Of a stretch of DNA of 64,000 nucleotides, positions 11,561 through 23,337 are shown in pieces. The notes under the pieces were generated by a model. The model worked only from the letters and a program-made list of their open reading frames with translations. It ran no database searches and was not told the origin of the DNA. This DNA is from Eumeta japonica. Taxonomy: Eukaryota; Arthropoda; Insecta; Lepidoptera; Psychidae. The stretch lies in assembly GCA_005406025.1 (NCBI GenBank), contig BGZK01000210.1:310001-374000 (forward strand), given 5' to 3'. Within the stretch, counting starts at the first letter, position 1; every line of letters begins with the position of its first letter. The translations under genes and the position numbers were made by a program.

Positions 11561-13660
11561 ATTTTACGAGTGCACTGCAATTTATTAAAGTTGAATGACA
11601 AAATTGGAAATACGATAACGACATATTTCATACGAAGCCGACATTTAAAATGTATACACAACTGTCACATATTAAATTGCCAAGATACAAAAATAATGAA
11701 TATACATCTTAGCTTCTGCATTATTCAATTTAATGGAGTTGAATTTAGGTATTGATGAAAAAAATACTTTGTTTTGTCTTCACAGTTATTGTATTGACAT
11801 TTGTATATTAAATTGGATGTCACAAATGCCAATAACTCTATGGTTATCAATATTTTGAGATATTTAGCTTTTAACTTTAACAGTCACCAAGTTAGTTACT
11901 GCTTGTCAGTTAGTTGTTGCAAATGAGAGTTTGAAGCACACCGCTGAATGTGTTTAAAAATAGCTTTTTCCACAAATACAAATACTTTAAGCTACAAATA
12001 AAAACTCGTTTCCATGAAAAAGGTTTTATGATTAAATTACGCTGTATGGGTATGCGAGACATTAACTACTTGGCATACGTCATTGATAACATTCACATGA
12101 CTACCTTGTTTAGGAAAGCGTGAATTGTAAATTTAGTAACATAAATATTATGATATTATTTGACAGCATCAGTTCCTGAAGAAAAAAAACTGTTACTTAT
12201 TAATTTATTACAAAAACATATCGTTGTAAAAATTAAAATAGGACAATTTTGTCCACTAAAATCTAGATTATTTTCCATTTCTGCCTGTCCCAACCCATAT
12301 TCAGTCATAATCCTTTAATTTGAAGCTAATGTATCACACATTGCTTAAATAGTAATGCTTTAGTATTAAAATTCCCACTTGCCTTATCAATTTGTCGTAC
12401 TCAGAATTGAGAGCTTAACTTTCAAGGTCATCAGCGAGTATCGGCTAACTGACAAATTTAATTTTTATGTGAATTGCGTTTAGTAATTCCTTCATAGATA
12501 AAAAAAAAGCTCTTGATGCATTTATGAAGTAGAACTTAAAGAATTAGATTATACAGGCAAGGCTCAGATTTTACTGCACCGGTCAAGTGGTTTAGAACAA
12601 TACGCAGTCGGAAGGTACGCCTGCAGCTGTAAGAATTATGCAGGACGGTATTCATCCTCCGAACAAAAGCCAGTTAGAATTGCTGCAAATGTTATTGCGA
12701 AACAAGCGAGCGCGGAAGTGTGATGGTGTTATGAAAAAAGAAGATAAAAATAGCAAATCATATATTCCCCTTATCTCGTGGCTGTATCTAGTAAAAATAG
12801 AGATGTTCGATAAAACACCGCTATATCGATATTTCATTGATTTTACGCAACGGAAGTCGTTAAACCGTCTCTCGATTAGGAAAATCGAGATGTAGAGGAT
12901 CTTGTATCGATAAAAATCATTTGGCTAATTGATGTTTTTGACGCGGTACGTCGATTACCAACGTGTCGGAAGAACTAGCAATTGACTTTCACCTCAGTTT
13001 GAAGCACTCGTTCCGTTCGTTTCATAAAATTGTACTAAAAATAATAAAAAAAAATATATTCTAAAAAAATAGTAGTCGCATGTTTTGCAATTTCTGTATA
13101 GCTGACTATTATAATTGTAACCTCGGAATGGAGTACTGAACACGGGGAACCGAATGATGAGTATTTGACTCAAGTCAGATTAAAATAGTCGTTTCGCGCG
13201 TTTTGACATCGCATTGGATTGAACAGTGGTCAGCAGACCGAACTCGCAATTAGCCAATGAGGACGGCTCATAGTGAAAGCCCTACCACCTGAAATAAAAG
13301 AACTATTGTATAGGGGTTATTCACTACAGCAATGAGCAGAGAAAGATCTGCCACAACGACAATTCGCGAATGGTGTACCTTAGATTTCCGTTTTTGCATT
13401 GTGTATTTCCAAAACTTTTAAACTGATAACAAACAAATAATTATTTATTACATGCATCAGTAATACAGATAGTGTTGTCGATGAGTTATTTTCTATTTAC
13501 TATTCATTTCTTCTTATCGCGATACGATTACAGAACACTAGATTTTATCAAAAAATGTCGGTAAAAGGCAAAAGCTTCCCGGCATTAGTAGAGTAGCTAT
13601 TATACCGAGAACATAGCTTAAAAAATAGTTCGGAACGAGAAAAAAAATCGAAATATGATT
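11561..13660. other. AT-rich stretch without a gene
   Basis: ORFs at 12,638-12,895 (+) and 12,652-12,837 (-) overlap antisense to each other and show no domain. No RNA gene or matched repeat was seen. Confidence 0.45.
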
Positions 13661-13800
13661 AATAGGGAGATGCGGTGAGACGCGGCCCGTATGTGATTCT
13701 TGCCGTGTGACAGATTGTCCGGCCGCGCCTGCGCCCCACTGCGACCCTAATGATGCCGTCTCCGTTCTCTTAACCGTGATTCTCGATATCGATAGTTTCT
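13660..13800. other. GC-rich island
   Basis: A short CpG-rich block (GGTGAGACGCGGCCCG, then GTCCGGCCGCGCCTGCGCC) in AT-rich DNA. No ORF was recognised. Candidate regulatory island. Confidence 0.35.
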
Positions 13801-14385
13801 ATCTTCCAACTCATTTTTAATTAATGTTCTGATACTTACTTTAAAAACAATTTCTTTAATTCTATATTGCTTTAAGTATTATATTAAATGAAAACTAAAA
13901 AGTGCACACTAAACTGGCATAGAAAAAAAATTACGCTTTTTTGCAATCGAGTAGTCTTAAACGAGTATTATGTGTACCTACACTTAATTAATTAGTACAC
14001 CTCGAAATATTTTAACCTTACAACTCGGTAACGTGAAAACGGAGATCTTTATATTGTAGGTACCTGATAGAGTCGTAAAAATTATATCAAAGCTATTAGT
14101 TATTCTGCAGAAGATAAAATACAACAATAGTGAAATGAGCGTCTATAAAGAAAATGAATAAAACAGTTGATATATCCTTTCCTTTTTCTTGATTGCCGTA
14201 TATTTATAACTTTATTTCATACTTCATAAATGTTTTTATTATTTTTAATTACAGTATTGACCTTTTAGGAAAAATCGATGCCACTCGATTCATTCAATTA
14301 TGTAGTTATTAATAATAGCTTACATCATTAATACTTTTTGCATTATCAATAATTGCAAATAATACTAAATCCGAACATGTCGATA
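13801..14385. other. AT-rich stretch without a gene
   Basis: Nothing recognisable was found. Confidence 0.5.
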
Positions 14386-14389
14386 GACC

Positions 14390-14620
14390 AATTTCACGGG
14401 TACATCACTACTTCGTCGTCGCCGTCCGAGATTGCTCTCAGCACGAGACTGTCCCGGCGCTCGTCGGCCGCCGCTTTGACATCGCGGACCAACTATAGAG
14501 GTTGCGCCACCTGTCACTTCGGCGTACGTACAGTGTTAAAAATATTGTACAACTGTCAGAGAAATACCGACTCGTCTTGTACAAGCCTATACAAGCTATA
14601 GCAAATAAATGTTCGGCCAT
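14390..14620. other. GC-rich island carrying a CTCF-like site
   Basis: Island with CGTCGTCGCCGTCCGAG and CGGCGCTCGTCGGCCGCCGC. It contains GCGCCACCTG at 14,504-14,513, whose complement CAGGTGGCGC matches the insect CTCF core. ORFs on both strands (14,353-14,601 and 14,438-14,623) are shadows of GC-rich DNA with no recognisable product. Confidence 0.4.
14504..14513 (-). promoter_or_regulatory. CTCF-like motif
   Basis: On the minus strand the sequence is CAGGTGGCGC, which fits the Drosophila CTCF core AGGTGGCGC. It lies in a GC-rich island. The match is by motif only, and occupancy is unknown. Confidence 0.35.
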
Positions 14621-15240
14621 CAATCACCAGTGTCTTACTTGATTGGAGATGTGACCGGTTGAAGATAATTATTTCATGCGTTATATATTGTAATTTTATG
14701 TACGTAGTTGATTCGTCGAGATCGGAGATTGCCAATTATCGACCGTGTGTTTATTTTTAGTTGGTTTAAGGCCCAAAAAATTAAATGGATATCAAAATGA
14801 AAAAGAGAAGTTGAATGTATAAAATAAAATAGTCCATCCACTTCAATAATATGGGAGTTAATTAACATTTTTAATTTTTGGCTGGCAAAAAGCGCTTGAA
14901 AAATATATTCCTAAAGCTAAAATAAAACAATAATAACATTAGCTTCATAGAGACTAAAAAGTTAGATTACGTAAAAACTCATATAAATTAGTATTACTAC
15001 ATAAAAAAAATGCAATTTGTATTATGTTGTCTTATGTGTATAATTAAAAACATAAATGTTCATTTCTGCAAAATATTAACTCTACAATTACTTTGAAATT
15101 TTGACACAATCTTGCGCTCTGAGCCACGCATGTTTTTGTATACCTACTAGCATTCGTCTCCGACTTATATTTAATAATGAAACCGAACTAGTACGATGAT
15201 TTTAAAAACACTTTAAGTTAGCTTTGTATAAGCTACACTA
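14621..15240. other. AT-rich stretch without a gene
   Basis: No supportable feature was seen. The ORF at 14,674-14,868 (-) is AT-driven. Confidence 0.5.
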
Positions 15241-15244
15241 CGCC

Positions 15245-15545
15245 CGAGTGTCCCGACTTTATCCAGACCAGATCCTTAACCCGCTTTGAATCCCACTACT
15301 GTGATCGGTAGCGGAATCGAAAGCAGAACGGGGAGCGGAATTAAAAGCCTTTACTGAGACCAAAATGTCGAATAAAATTGGAAGTTGAAATCGAGTATGG
15401 AGTTGGTACCAGAATTAAAAACGAGACTGGAATCGGTATCAGTAATAAAATTTAAAGCGGGGTCGAAATTGAAATTGATTGCGAAACTGTTCAACATAAA
15501 AGAAGGAAGCATTATCTGTCTACGGGAGCGACGTTGCGCATGAAA
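15245..15545 (-). repeat. Dispersed repeat family F, copy 3
   Basis: On the minus strand it starts near 15,545 with CAACGTCGCTCCCGTAGACA, then CGCAATCAATTTCAATTTCG and many GATTCC-type words, as in the copies at 5.2, 10.1 and 20.6 kb. The 72-codon ORF at 15,351-15,569 (-) is a reading of this repeat. Confidence 0.45.
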
Positions 15546-15784
15546 AGCTATATGATACGTACTTTCCAAAGTGATGGTGATAAATGATGATCGTCTAATA
15601 ATTTTTAGTACGACTTAGAAATAATGTTAATATGTTCATCGGATAAATATAAAATTGACATCAATTAATATTTAAAATATGTCTAAATCAAACGTTTCAA
15701 AATAAAAATATTTAAATTTACACTTCACACTTTAACAAACGCACTAGAACTCGTTGATTTTAAACTATCTGTCAAGTACCAAGA
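15546..15784. other. AT-rich spacer
   Basis: No feature recognised. Confidence 0.5.
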
Positions 15785-15935
15785 ATCCAATATGGCGGTC
15801 ACGTATTGAAGGAATAAAGGCAAAAGCGGCGTGTGTCGCCCTTAATGAAGTGTACAAGTGATATGCGACGGCGCCTTAATGATATGGACGGATTGACAAG
15901 ACGCCGTCTTTTTAGCTCTCCATTGTTCAGAAGCA
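15785..15935. other. GC-richer island with homeodomain-like cores
   Basis: The block contains CCCTTAATGAAG (about 15,839) and GCCTTAATGATATGG (about 15,872), two TTAATGA cores in a GC-richer context with GGCGGTCACG and GACGCCGTC words. No ORF. Candidate enhancer-like element, inferred. Confidence 0.35.
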
Positions 15936-16680
15936 TCGTTCTAGTCGTACTGGGTTCGATATTCATTTTTAGAGTTCCATATCCATAGGTTAATTCAATG
16001 TATTAATATCAAATCGATCGTGTGTGAGTCGGACTAGTGCAGCAAGAGTTCTCGAGTAACATCGCCTACGATAATTATTGATATTTTAATCTAGATATGA
16101 GTTACGAACATCACAAGAACTCAGCATTGTAACTGTAAGGGTTCAAAGTAATGTACTCCGCACCACAAATGAGGCTAAAATCCATCATTACTGCTTCACT
16201 TTCGTTTATTGTACACATGCTTATATGGTTGAACTTGTGCATAAAATAAAAATGTGCTAAATCTATGATTATTGCTATACTCACACAAAATAAATAACCA
16301 AAGTCAAAAAGTTATACATAGAAAAAGTAGTCTATGTTCCCTATTCTCCTACTTCTTTTGCATCGTCTTGTCATTCTGTTGCGCTACAATTGTCTAGTTT
16401 AGAACTGCAAACAACATCGGCTTCGTTTGTATTTTTTTATCAATTGCTTATTTCTGGATGACGTCACTGGCAACGCGATGTTGATTCAATAGAGATTCGA
16501 TTGCTATATTTAAAATTAAGTTCAAATGTCTTTATTTCGTAGGTAATAAAAGAGCTCTTGAAATACGTCATAATATTTTAAGAATTTACATTATTATAAA
16601 ATTGCCACATTAAAAAAACAAACTTCAAGGAAGTCATAATGTCTATTTAACCTGTGAATATTCAGATGTTGTGTAATGTC
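15936..16680. other. AT-rich stretch with one CRE palindrome
   Basis: No gene. The exact palindrome TGACGTCA lies at 16,459-16,466 in GGATGACGTCACTGG. The remainder is AT-rich. Confidence 0.45.
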
Positions 16681-16689
16681 CTTTTTGGT

Positions 16690-18530
16690 TTTGCGGATTA
16701 CGTGCTTAATAAGAATTTTGAATATTTGAATCATATATATCCTCAGGAATTTTATCGAACATGTGCTGCACACAGATACCCCTAAATGAATTCACGACCT
16801 TATGCAATCGACTAACATGTAAACGCATATTTTTATTTCTAGTATTGAAATTATGTCTATTACTATTTTCATTAAAAGGATTCCAATTCTTTCTTACGTA
16901 TATTAGATTTTCATATATAAATTGCCATGTTACAGTCAAGATTTTAATTTCTTTTAACTTATTAATAAGAGGCTTCAGCCAGAAAATTGCACGAATGGCT
17001 CGTTTTAGCAGAATGAAAATTTTGCAAACATCCGCAGCATATTGCCAAAGCAGGATACCATATGACATCCAAACTATGGTTACAACCAGAATAAACTAAT
17101 CTGGCGGCCTGGATGAAAGATAATTTTCTTACCTCTGTAATTGGATATGCAGTAAACTTAGCCTTTTAGCCAATTTACTGAAATAAGGACTCCATTGAAG
17201 TTTATTACTTAGAGCAACTTTTAAGAATGCAGTAGCATCAGCATATTCAAATTTCTAGTTTCTTATTAAAATAGAACCAGATTAATTTTTATTTTTTTAA
17301 GTGTGAATTTTGTACATTTTGTTTTGTTTTTATTAAGAATTAAATTACTTACAGTAAGCCATTTATCAATTTTGGAGATAGCAATGTTCACATCCTCATA
17401 ATTTTGTTGTTGTCTTTTAACTTTGAACAGCAAATATGTATCATTTATAAACAAAATATCACTATCTCATGAATATCATTAAAAAGGCCAGATAAGTATA
17501 AGCTGAACACAGAAGACCAAGTATTGATCCCTGTGGCATCCCCATGCAGAAAACGGTTTCATACGATCTCATGACATTGACATCAATCTTCTGAACCCTG
17601 TTAATTAAATACAATTTTAGAAAGTCAAGTGCACGACTCGTAACCCCACAATGATGTAGCGACCTGATCTGTGTTTTCTGATTTACACAATCAAACAAAC
17701 GCCTTGGAAAGGTCCCAAAACACTATTATCGTATTTTGCTAATCCTACCAGGCTTGTACAATTTTTTCAATAAGCTTAACACGAGTATCGATTATAGATA
17801 GACCCCGTTTCAATCCGAATTGTCTTGTGGACATAAATTATTATTGTAAAAATATGGTATAAGTTGGTGTAGGATCAAATTTTCATAAATTTTAGTAAAT
17901 GTTGGCTGTATAGTAAACGCTAGATTTAATACGATAAAATTAATAATGGAGTTTACAATTTTAACTGACAGACAGTGGAGGTCAACTGTCTTTTTTATTT
18001 CTGACAATTTAAGTGTCTCAATAATGTTTTCTGAATTTACGTATTTAATTTCAACAGTAATGCTATTAGATGGAGAATTTTTCCTTAGTAATGATTTAGC
18101 AATAGCAGGAAATGTAGGTTTTGTAATCGAAGTTGAAATTTCAGTAAAAAATTTTATAGGCTTCAGCGACTTCTTTTTTTTAACTTTGTCATTCTTTTCA
18201 ATTTTAAAACAAGATCGTAAACTTAATTATACCCATTTCGTTTTTTATGACATTTCAAGTTGTTTTCATTTGTGTTTTAGCAATTTATTTTATTATTAAT
18301 ATGATTAGTTTCAGTCGTGATACAAACCGACTAAAGGTTTTTGAATAGTTTCTAATATATTCACCAAATCCTTTTATACACGTATGTCTTTTCGTCATAA
18401 AGATCCTACAATTTCTTTCTCCTTTTTTACTAAATTATGAACAATGTATTTCTTATATGGTCCGAAATTTGTGTAAATATTATCAAGGTATATTTTAGAA
18501 ACAAATTAATATAATTCTTGTAGACTCCAA
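16690..18530 (-). pseudogene. Degraded non-LTR retrotransposon (LINE), endonuclease linker and reverse transcriptase
   Basis: Minus-strand fragments appear in correct protein order but in shifting frames. They are TLDNIYTNF (endonuclease end, about 18,450), SEIKKTVDLHCLSVKIV (about 17,980), PTFTKIYENLILHQLIPYF (about 17,890), motif A FWDLSKAF (about 17,710), motif B MPQGSILG (about 17,540), FINDTYLLFKVKRQQ (about 17,440), KLQWSPYF (about 17,200), and the C-terminal YGILLW...AADV...RAIRAIF...FNTRNKNMRLHVSRL segment (16,706-17,068). These are standard landmarks of insect LINE reverse transcriptases. The element is dead: it has stops and frameshifts, motif C reads FIND where FADD is expected, and an in-frame internal deletion joins 'LNLAFT' directly to 'PTFTKIYEN', removing the usual 'YRPISVL' region. 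The clade is not certain. No intact 5' end or target-site duplication was found. Confidence 0.85.
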
Positions 18531-18866
18531 AAATAGATTTGACAAATTGCAACACCGAAAGAATTCCAGAATCCCACGACTGCGATTGACAATATCCAGT
18601 ATGTTTACATTCAATTCGTCACATATTACAAGGTATTATGTATTACAAGGCTTTTGTCTCTTATTTCACATAAGGCTTAATGCACAATTGATTCAGACTA
18701 CTCACAAGAAAAATGACGGGGCGTGTATACGCTCATCACGATAAGTGCTCTAGTTCAACACAGGCTATCTCTTCAATCTGCTTAACAGATAGGTGCACAA
18801 TATCTTTTTTATGGAGTTGTTAAGGAGCAAGTGAAATTATGAGCTACAAAAAATTAAATCGTTATC
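18531..18866. other. AT-rich stretch, possible LINE 5' remains
   Basis: Possibly further decayed 5' sequence of the neighbouring LINE on the minus strand. No motif is clear enough to claim it. The ORF at 18,547-18,744 (+) is not supported. Confidence 0.3.
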
Positions 18867-18922
18867 ACTGCCCATGTACACTCGCAACTCCAAAGGAAAC
18901 ACCAGTGTATTGTCGGCTTCTC
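18867..18922 (+). repeat. Short transposon-derived repeat
   Basis: CTGCCCATGTACACTCGCAA followed by CTCCAAAGGAAACACCAGTG resembles the lepidopteran repeat phrase 'CCGCCCATGGACACTCGCAACACCAGAGG' (from memory). A second relative is at 53,655-53,725. It is non-coding and its family name is uncertain. Confidence 0.45.
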
Positions 18923-18935
18923 GGGTAGGAATCGA

Positions 18936-18960
18936 TTAGGTTCGGTTAGATTAGGTTGGG
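18936..18960 (+). repeat. Interstitial telomere-like pentamers
   Basis: Five pentamers in register read TTAGG TTCGG TTAGA TTAGG TTGGG, matching the insect telomeric unit TTAGG at two positions exactly and at the others with one or two changes. This may be chance or part of a transposon 5' end. The GC-rich sequence that follows has GGAGGAGGAAGTGGG words. Confidence 0.35.
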
Positions 18961-19110
18961 GGGATTGTTGGAGGGAGAGTGGAGTCCTGGAGGAGGAAGT
19001 GGGCTACCGGAACTCCGGGAGAGTACCGGTGGCTCATGAGACAAAGTTCAATAGCGGAAGCTGTTACTGCAAGTCCGTAATCGGTGAGAGTGTGGTGATT
19101 GAAGCGACCC
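18961..19110. other. GC-rich block, possible transposon fragment
   Basis: Purine-rich, GC-rich sequence (GGGAGAGTGGAGTCCTGGAG, CCGGAACTCCGGGAG). The composition and adjacency to pieces of known repeats suggest a transposon 5' region rather than a host regulatory island. There is no open frame of note. Confidence 0.3.
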
Positions 19111-20589
19111 ATTTGTTGCATTCAAGTTGACACAGAATGGCTCTCATTCTAAATTTTTGTCTCTATACATCAGTTTTTCCTTAAATTGAGAAATTATTTT
19201 TGGATAAGAAATAAAAATCCGCGAATGCAACGAATTCTCCCTGCCGAAAAGAGCTTTCGACCCGGTGTTTAAGAAAGCCAAAGCAAAGTTGACCGTTCCT
19301 GAGCAAATGTTCCGCAATATATAGTTTATCGATAGTAGCATAATCCATGAACAGCTACACTTCGAGGTCCTTACTTTTCTAGCCCTAAATATTTTGATGC
19401 ACCAAGTTGATAACACAATCATTTCAAATATTATTTCTAATCATTATCAATCAATATACATATCTAGCATGACAAATGAGAAATAAAAAAACTGGATCAT
19501 ATTCCCGCAAGTTAAGGCAGTTATTGATTGTTTAATATTGAAACGGATTGTCTTGCTTATACATTTTTTATGCGTTAGTTCAGTTATGTAGCAATAGATA
19601 CTTTTATGAATGGCATGCTTCATTATTGAAAACTGACAGCAAACATTAACATTACAGAAAAATTCCCATATTACACGTGGCTGAATTAAAACTACCGAAA
19701 TATGTAACGGGACAATGTAAAAAAATATTTTTAATAACTACATTTTAAAAACATGGCAGTTTGTCAAAGTTTCTTTCATAACAGAATATTCAAAAAGGCG
19801 ACTATTATATTACTGATAAATTCGAAAGTATATAATCGTGTTTAGAGTTCAGTCGTAAAGATACGCATGCCTCGAAAGAGAAGAATGACCAGCGACCGTG
19901 ACGTTTTGCCTCTTATTGTCTTTGGTGATGACCAGTCACCGGGCAGTCTCCTATGCAATTGCATTATAATATTTACCTTCACTTAAAGTGGCGTAATCGT
20001 TAGTAATGTATCCTTATATGCGGTATACATATCAAAAAATATAATAATTATTATTTAACTATAAGACTAAGAGCTATTTATGTTCATTTTGACCTAATAT
20101 TAAGACAGTGCTAACAAATGAAAATAGTTTGAACTCTAACTAAAATATTACTGAATTTACCACTTTCAATGATAAACAAAAAAAAAGTTTGATAGGAAGT
20201 CAATGGCTAAAAATGTTGAATGCACAAAGTTATATGTGAAGATTGAGCTATTCAATAGGAAAAGACTGGTTGATGATCAAATAGAAGTCTACGGAAGTAA
20301 AATATCTATATAATATATTTATAAATGTAAACATATGTAATTATATTACCTACATAATATATTTACATATGTAAGGTAAATTTACGATATTAAAGATTTT
20401 CCATGCCAATATGATATACTTAGGACTTGTGTTTCATAAGCGTATACACAGATTTCATTTTAAAAATATCGCTTTATTAGAACCTGCACTTATCAGAGTG
20501 ATATCAAGAAATCTCTTTTTTTTGTGATACTAAATCCCGTTTTGATAACCAATATACTAATGAGATAATTTCGGCATAAGCTTTTGCCA
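19111..20589. other. AT-rich stretch without a gene
   Basis: The ORF at 19,144-19,422 (-) has no recognisable domain. A local self-complementary AT patch lies at about 20,320-20,375 (repeated ACATATGTAA / TTTACATATGT). Nothing else was identified. Confidence 0.4.
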
Positions 20590-20830
20590 GCAGCTTTGTT
20601 TGCGTAGACGTAATATAAATTTCTTCATCTTTCTATTCGTTTTTGTTCCAGTTCTGCTTTCAATTTATTTCTTAATTTTAGTTTTGATGCGGGTATCGGA
20701 ACTCGTTTTGGTCTAATTTCAATTCGGTTTCAATGCCGGTTAAAGTCTCGATAGTAATGACCGTTCTAGATTTCTCACTGTTTTCGGTTTTGATCCGGCT
20801 CACGTTTCGTTTATGTCGAGTTCGATGTCA
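20590..20830 (+). repeat. Dispersed repeat family F, copy 4
   Basis: It starts GCAGCTTTGTTTGCGTAGAC and then CTTTCTATTCGTTTTTGTTCC, with repeated GATTTC/GGTTTC/GATCC words to about 20,830, as in the copies at 5.2 and 10.1 kb. It is highly diverged. Confidence 0.45.
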
Positions 20831-21539
20831 AATAAAAAAAACTGAAGTGGTTCAAAATTTTGCACAATATTTTGATGCTCAAAAAAACACATAAATGTGC
20901 AAAAACAAATCGTAATCATTGATTTTCGATAATTTTGAAAAAAAAAATAATTTAGTAGTTTGATATTAATACGTAAAATTAAAGGTAAAACATTGGGATT
21001 CGTTACATATTTGTTTTTAATATCAAATAAAAATAATGTAACATATTTGTCGATGTTTCGTTTTTTATTGTCACAGAGTCTAGGAAATTTGTTACTTTGC
21101 ATGCAAAATAACCAATCATTCTAAATTTACTCATATAAGGGTATTTTCTTAGCACGTTAAATTTCATAGTAAACTTCTTTCCTGCGATGAAGTTTTTAAA
21201 AAAAAAAATCATAATAAAACTTCTCATATCCTAGAAGGGGATTAGGAAAACCGACATGGGTAAATTTATTAAAATATTTCGCAAAGCAACGAGGCAAACC
21301 TCTGTACACAATATATGACGCCATCACGTCACAAAAACTGCCGCTTACACATTTCAAATCGCCGGCAGGTTAGCTGTCGCCTTTATCGTCGGTCGAATCT
21401 TTATCATAAACAAAAGCGTCACGATTAATTTTTATTCCGTTTCTCATCAAATTGTCTTACACGTCGTACGATAATAAATAAACGACAACGCCCCGGCTGT
21501 TCCTTTGAATAAGTGTTTTTTGTCCCCCGTCCAATTTAA
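20831..21539. other. AT-rich stretch without a gene
   Basis: ORFs at 20,800-21,102 (-) and 21,003-21,227 (-) overlap and are AT-driven. A slightly GC-richer patch at 21,320-21,400 (GCCGGCAGGTTAGCTGTCGC) has no recognised content. Confidence 0.4.
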
Positions 21540-21780
21540 AAACTAATTACGCTCCGACAAGAAGTTCCCAGAGGCACCCCGGCCTACAAGCGACAAAGAA
21601 CATAATTTGACCATGTTAGCGGGACACGGTGACAACGAAAAAAAAAAAAGTAATGATTAATGGACGCGCGAGAGTCGATGGCCGGCCCGCGAAGACGTCG
21701 CCGGTCCGTTTTGGCCATGCGCGTTTGTTTATTGCCACGTCTGTCCCGTTCGCGGCATAGACTAAACACGAGAAAATGAA
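21540..21780. other. GC-rich island, with local repeat G copy 1 at its end
   Basis: CpG-rich block (GATGGCCGGCCCGCGAAGAC, CGCCGGTCCGTTTTGGCCAT). Its end (about 21,722-21,780), TTATTGCCACGTCTGTC...CGCGGCATAGACTAAACACGAG, recurs at 22,811-22,870 and in part at 22,060-22,085. No coding potential was recognised. Confidence 0.45.
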
Positions 21781-22047
21781 CTTATCTTCCATGTTTTATT
21801 TTTTTTTTCATTTCTATTTTACGTATGGGGTCTTATGGTACAGCTCCGTTTGATTTCTTTATCTCGGCTCGGTGTACAAATTTCATTGAAATAATTTCAA
21901 TTCGCTCATACGTTCAGGTGTATCGTTGTTGTGAGTTGCGAATATGGATTTTCATCACGCAGTGCGTGATGATGATGATGAGACATGATGATCAAGATGG
22001 CGGTACCATATTTCGTCGGTCAGTCAACAATGACCTCAGTTTTATTT

Positions 22048-22090
22048 ATTGAATTTATACGCTTGTGTGTATTGGCCACGTCTGCATCAT
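22048..22090 (+). repeat. Local repeat G, copy 2 (partial)
   Basis: TTGAATTTATACGCTTGTGT followed by GTATTGGCCACGTCTGC matches the start of copy 3 (TTGAGTTTCTTAGCTTTTGT followed by GTATTGCCCCGTCTGTC). It diverges after the CGTCTG. Confidence 0.45.
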
Positions 22091-22797
22091 TAATGTTATT
22101 ATTTTGTAGCATGAATGATACATAAGTTTTAAAAAGTCTTTACGTAAACATGTATTATTTCTTTTTGTGTTTTATTCATGTCGAGCTGATTTGCATTTAA
22201 AATTGGCCACTTTGACTTTAACAAAGTTGTTTTAAATAAAAAAAAAATCATATGAAAATATTAATCCTTTATGAATACGCATAAATTGTATAAATCTAAA
22301 GAGCAATGCTTATAAAACACTTTTATCTAAAAATACAATTTCTTTTTGAATCGTCATACATTTTTTACAATTTTAAAGAGCAATGCAAAACATATTTATG
22401 TTACTTGTGTGTTCATACATTACAATCTGGATGTCAATGACATACACACAACCTTACATTCACGGTCAATCCGCATAGCCATTAATTGAGTAAACGTGTG
22501 TCAGCATATTGTCCCTTCTATTACATTTGCATCTTGAACATACATAAATTAACTTATCCTTCATAATATTTTAAATTATAGATTTTTCATGTATTACTAG
22601 TTTAATTTCATTTATCGTATCTAATACTCACAACTTACCGAAACAACAGCAGAATAATTAATATTAAAATTTTGTTTAATTGTATTAAAATCTCAATAAA
22701 TGCATCAATAAATGCAAAACGTATTTATTATTTTCGTAAAACACAAATCGATGTTATTGCTAGTGATGTACCTACAATAATAATTTGAATGACGTTT
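22091..22797. other. AT-rich stretch without a gene
   Basis: No feature recognised apart from repeated short phrases such as AAAGAGCAATGC (at 22,300 and 22,375), too short to define a repeat. Confidence 0.45.
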
Positions 22798-22875
22798 ATT
22801 GAGTTTCTTAGCTTTTGTGTATTGCCCCGTCTGTCTTATACGCGGCACAGACTAAACACGAGGAAATTAATTGAC
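22798..22875 (+). repeat. Local repeat G, copy 3
   Basis: GTATTGCCCCGTCTGTC, then ACGCGGCACAGACTAAACACG, nearly repeats 21,725-21,775, and the upstream TTGAGTTTCTTAGC resembles 22,048. The blocks have similar spacing from the diverged flanks, suggesting an old local duplication or a conserved motif used three times. Confidence 0.5.
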
Positions 22876-23269
22876 TTATTGTTGGAATTTGATGTTTGTG
22901 TATTTGTGATTTAACTGTTTTCGTTCTATTTGGCTTAAATTGTTTCTCTGTTTTGACTTGTATGTGATATTTTTGGCCCAGTCTCGTTATTCGCAGGAGT
23001 TTACAAAATTTCAGACAGTTTAGTTTATTGATCTAATGCACATTAGAACATTTTTTTTTCAAAAGCAATATAATATGTTTCTGTTATTTATCGTCAGAAT
23101 GTGCACTACACAAATACTTTTGTTGACACTATTGATTGAACAGTCAAATCTATCACATTCTTTACAGAACATTTGACTATTGATTTTTTTACACATACAT
23201 TTTTTCTGCATGTAGCTTTATGATATAATATAACTTGATAATATTTATTGTTTGGACTCCGATGCAGTA
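22876..23269. other. AT-rich stretch without a gene
   Basis: Nothing recognisable was found. Confidence 0.5.
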
Positions 23270-23337
23270 ATTACAGACTTTAGCGGTCTGTAACTAAAAC
23301 ATTGCCGTATTAGTTACAGACCGCTATAGTATGTAAT
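23270..23337. repeat. Hairpin with a 28-bp stem
   Basis: The left arm at 23,270-23,297 and right arm at 23,310-23,337 are complementary at 26 of 28 positions, with an uninterrupted 16-bp core (AGCGGTCTGTAACTAA) and a 12-base loop. The total length of 68 nt is in the size range of precursor microRNAs, but the arms match no microRNA I know. It could equally be a miniature transposon remnant. Confidence 0.8.
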
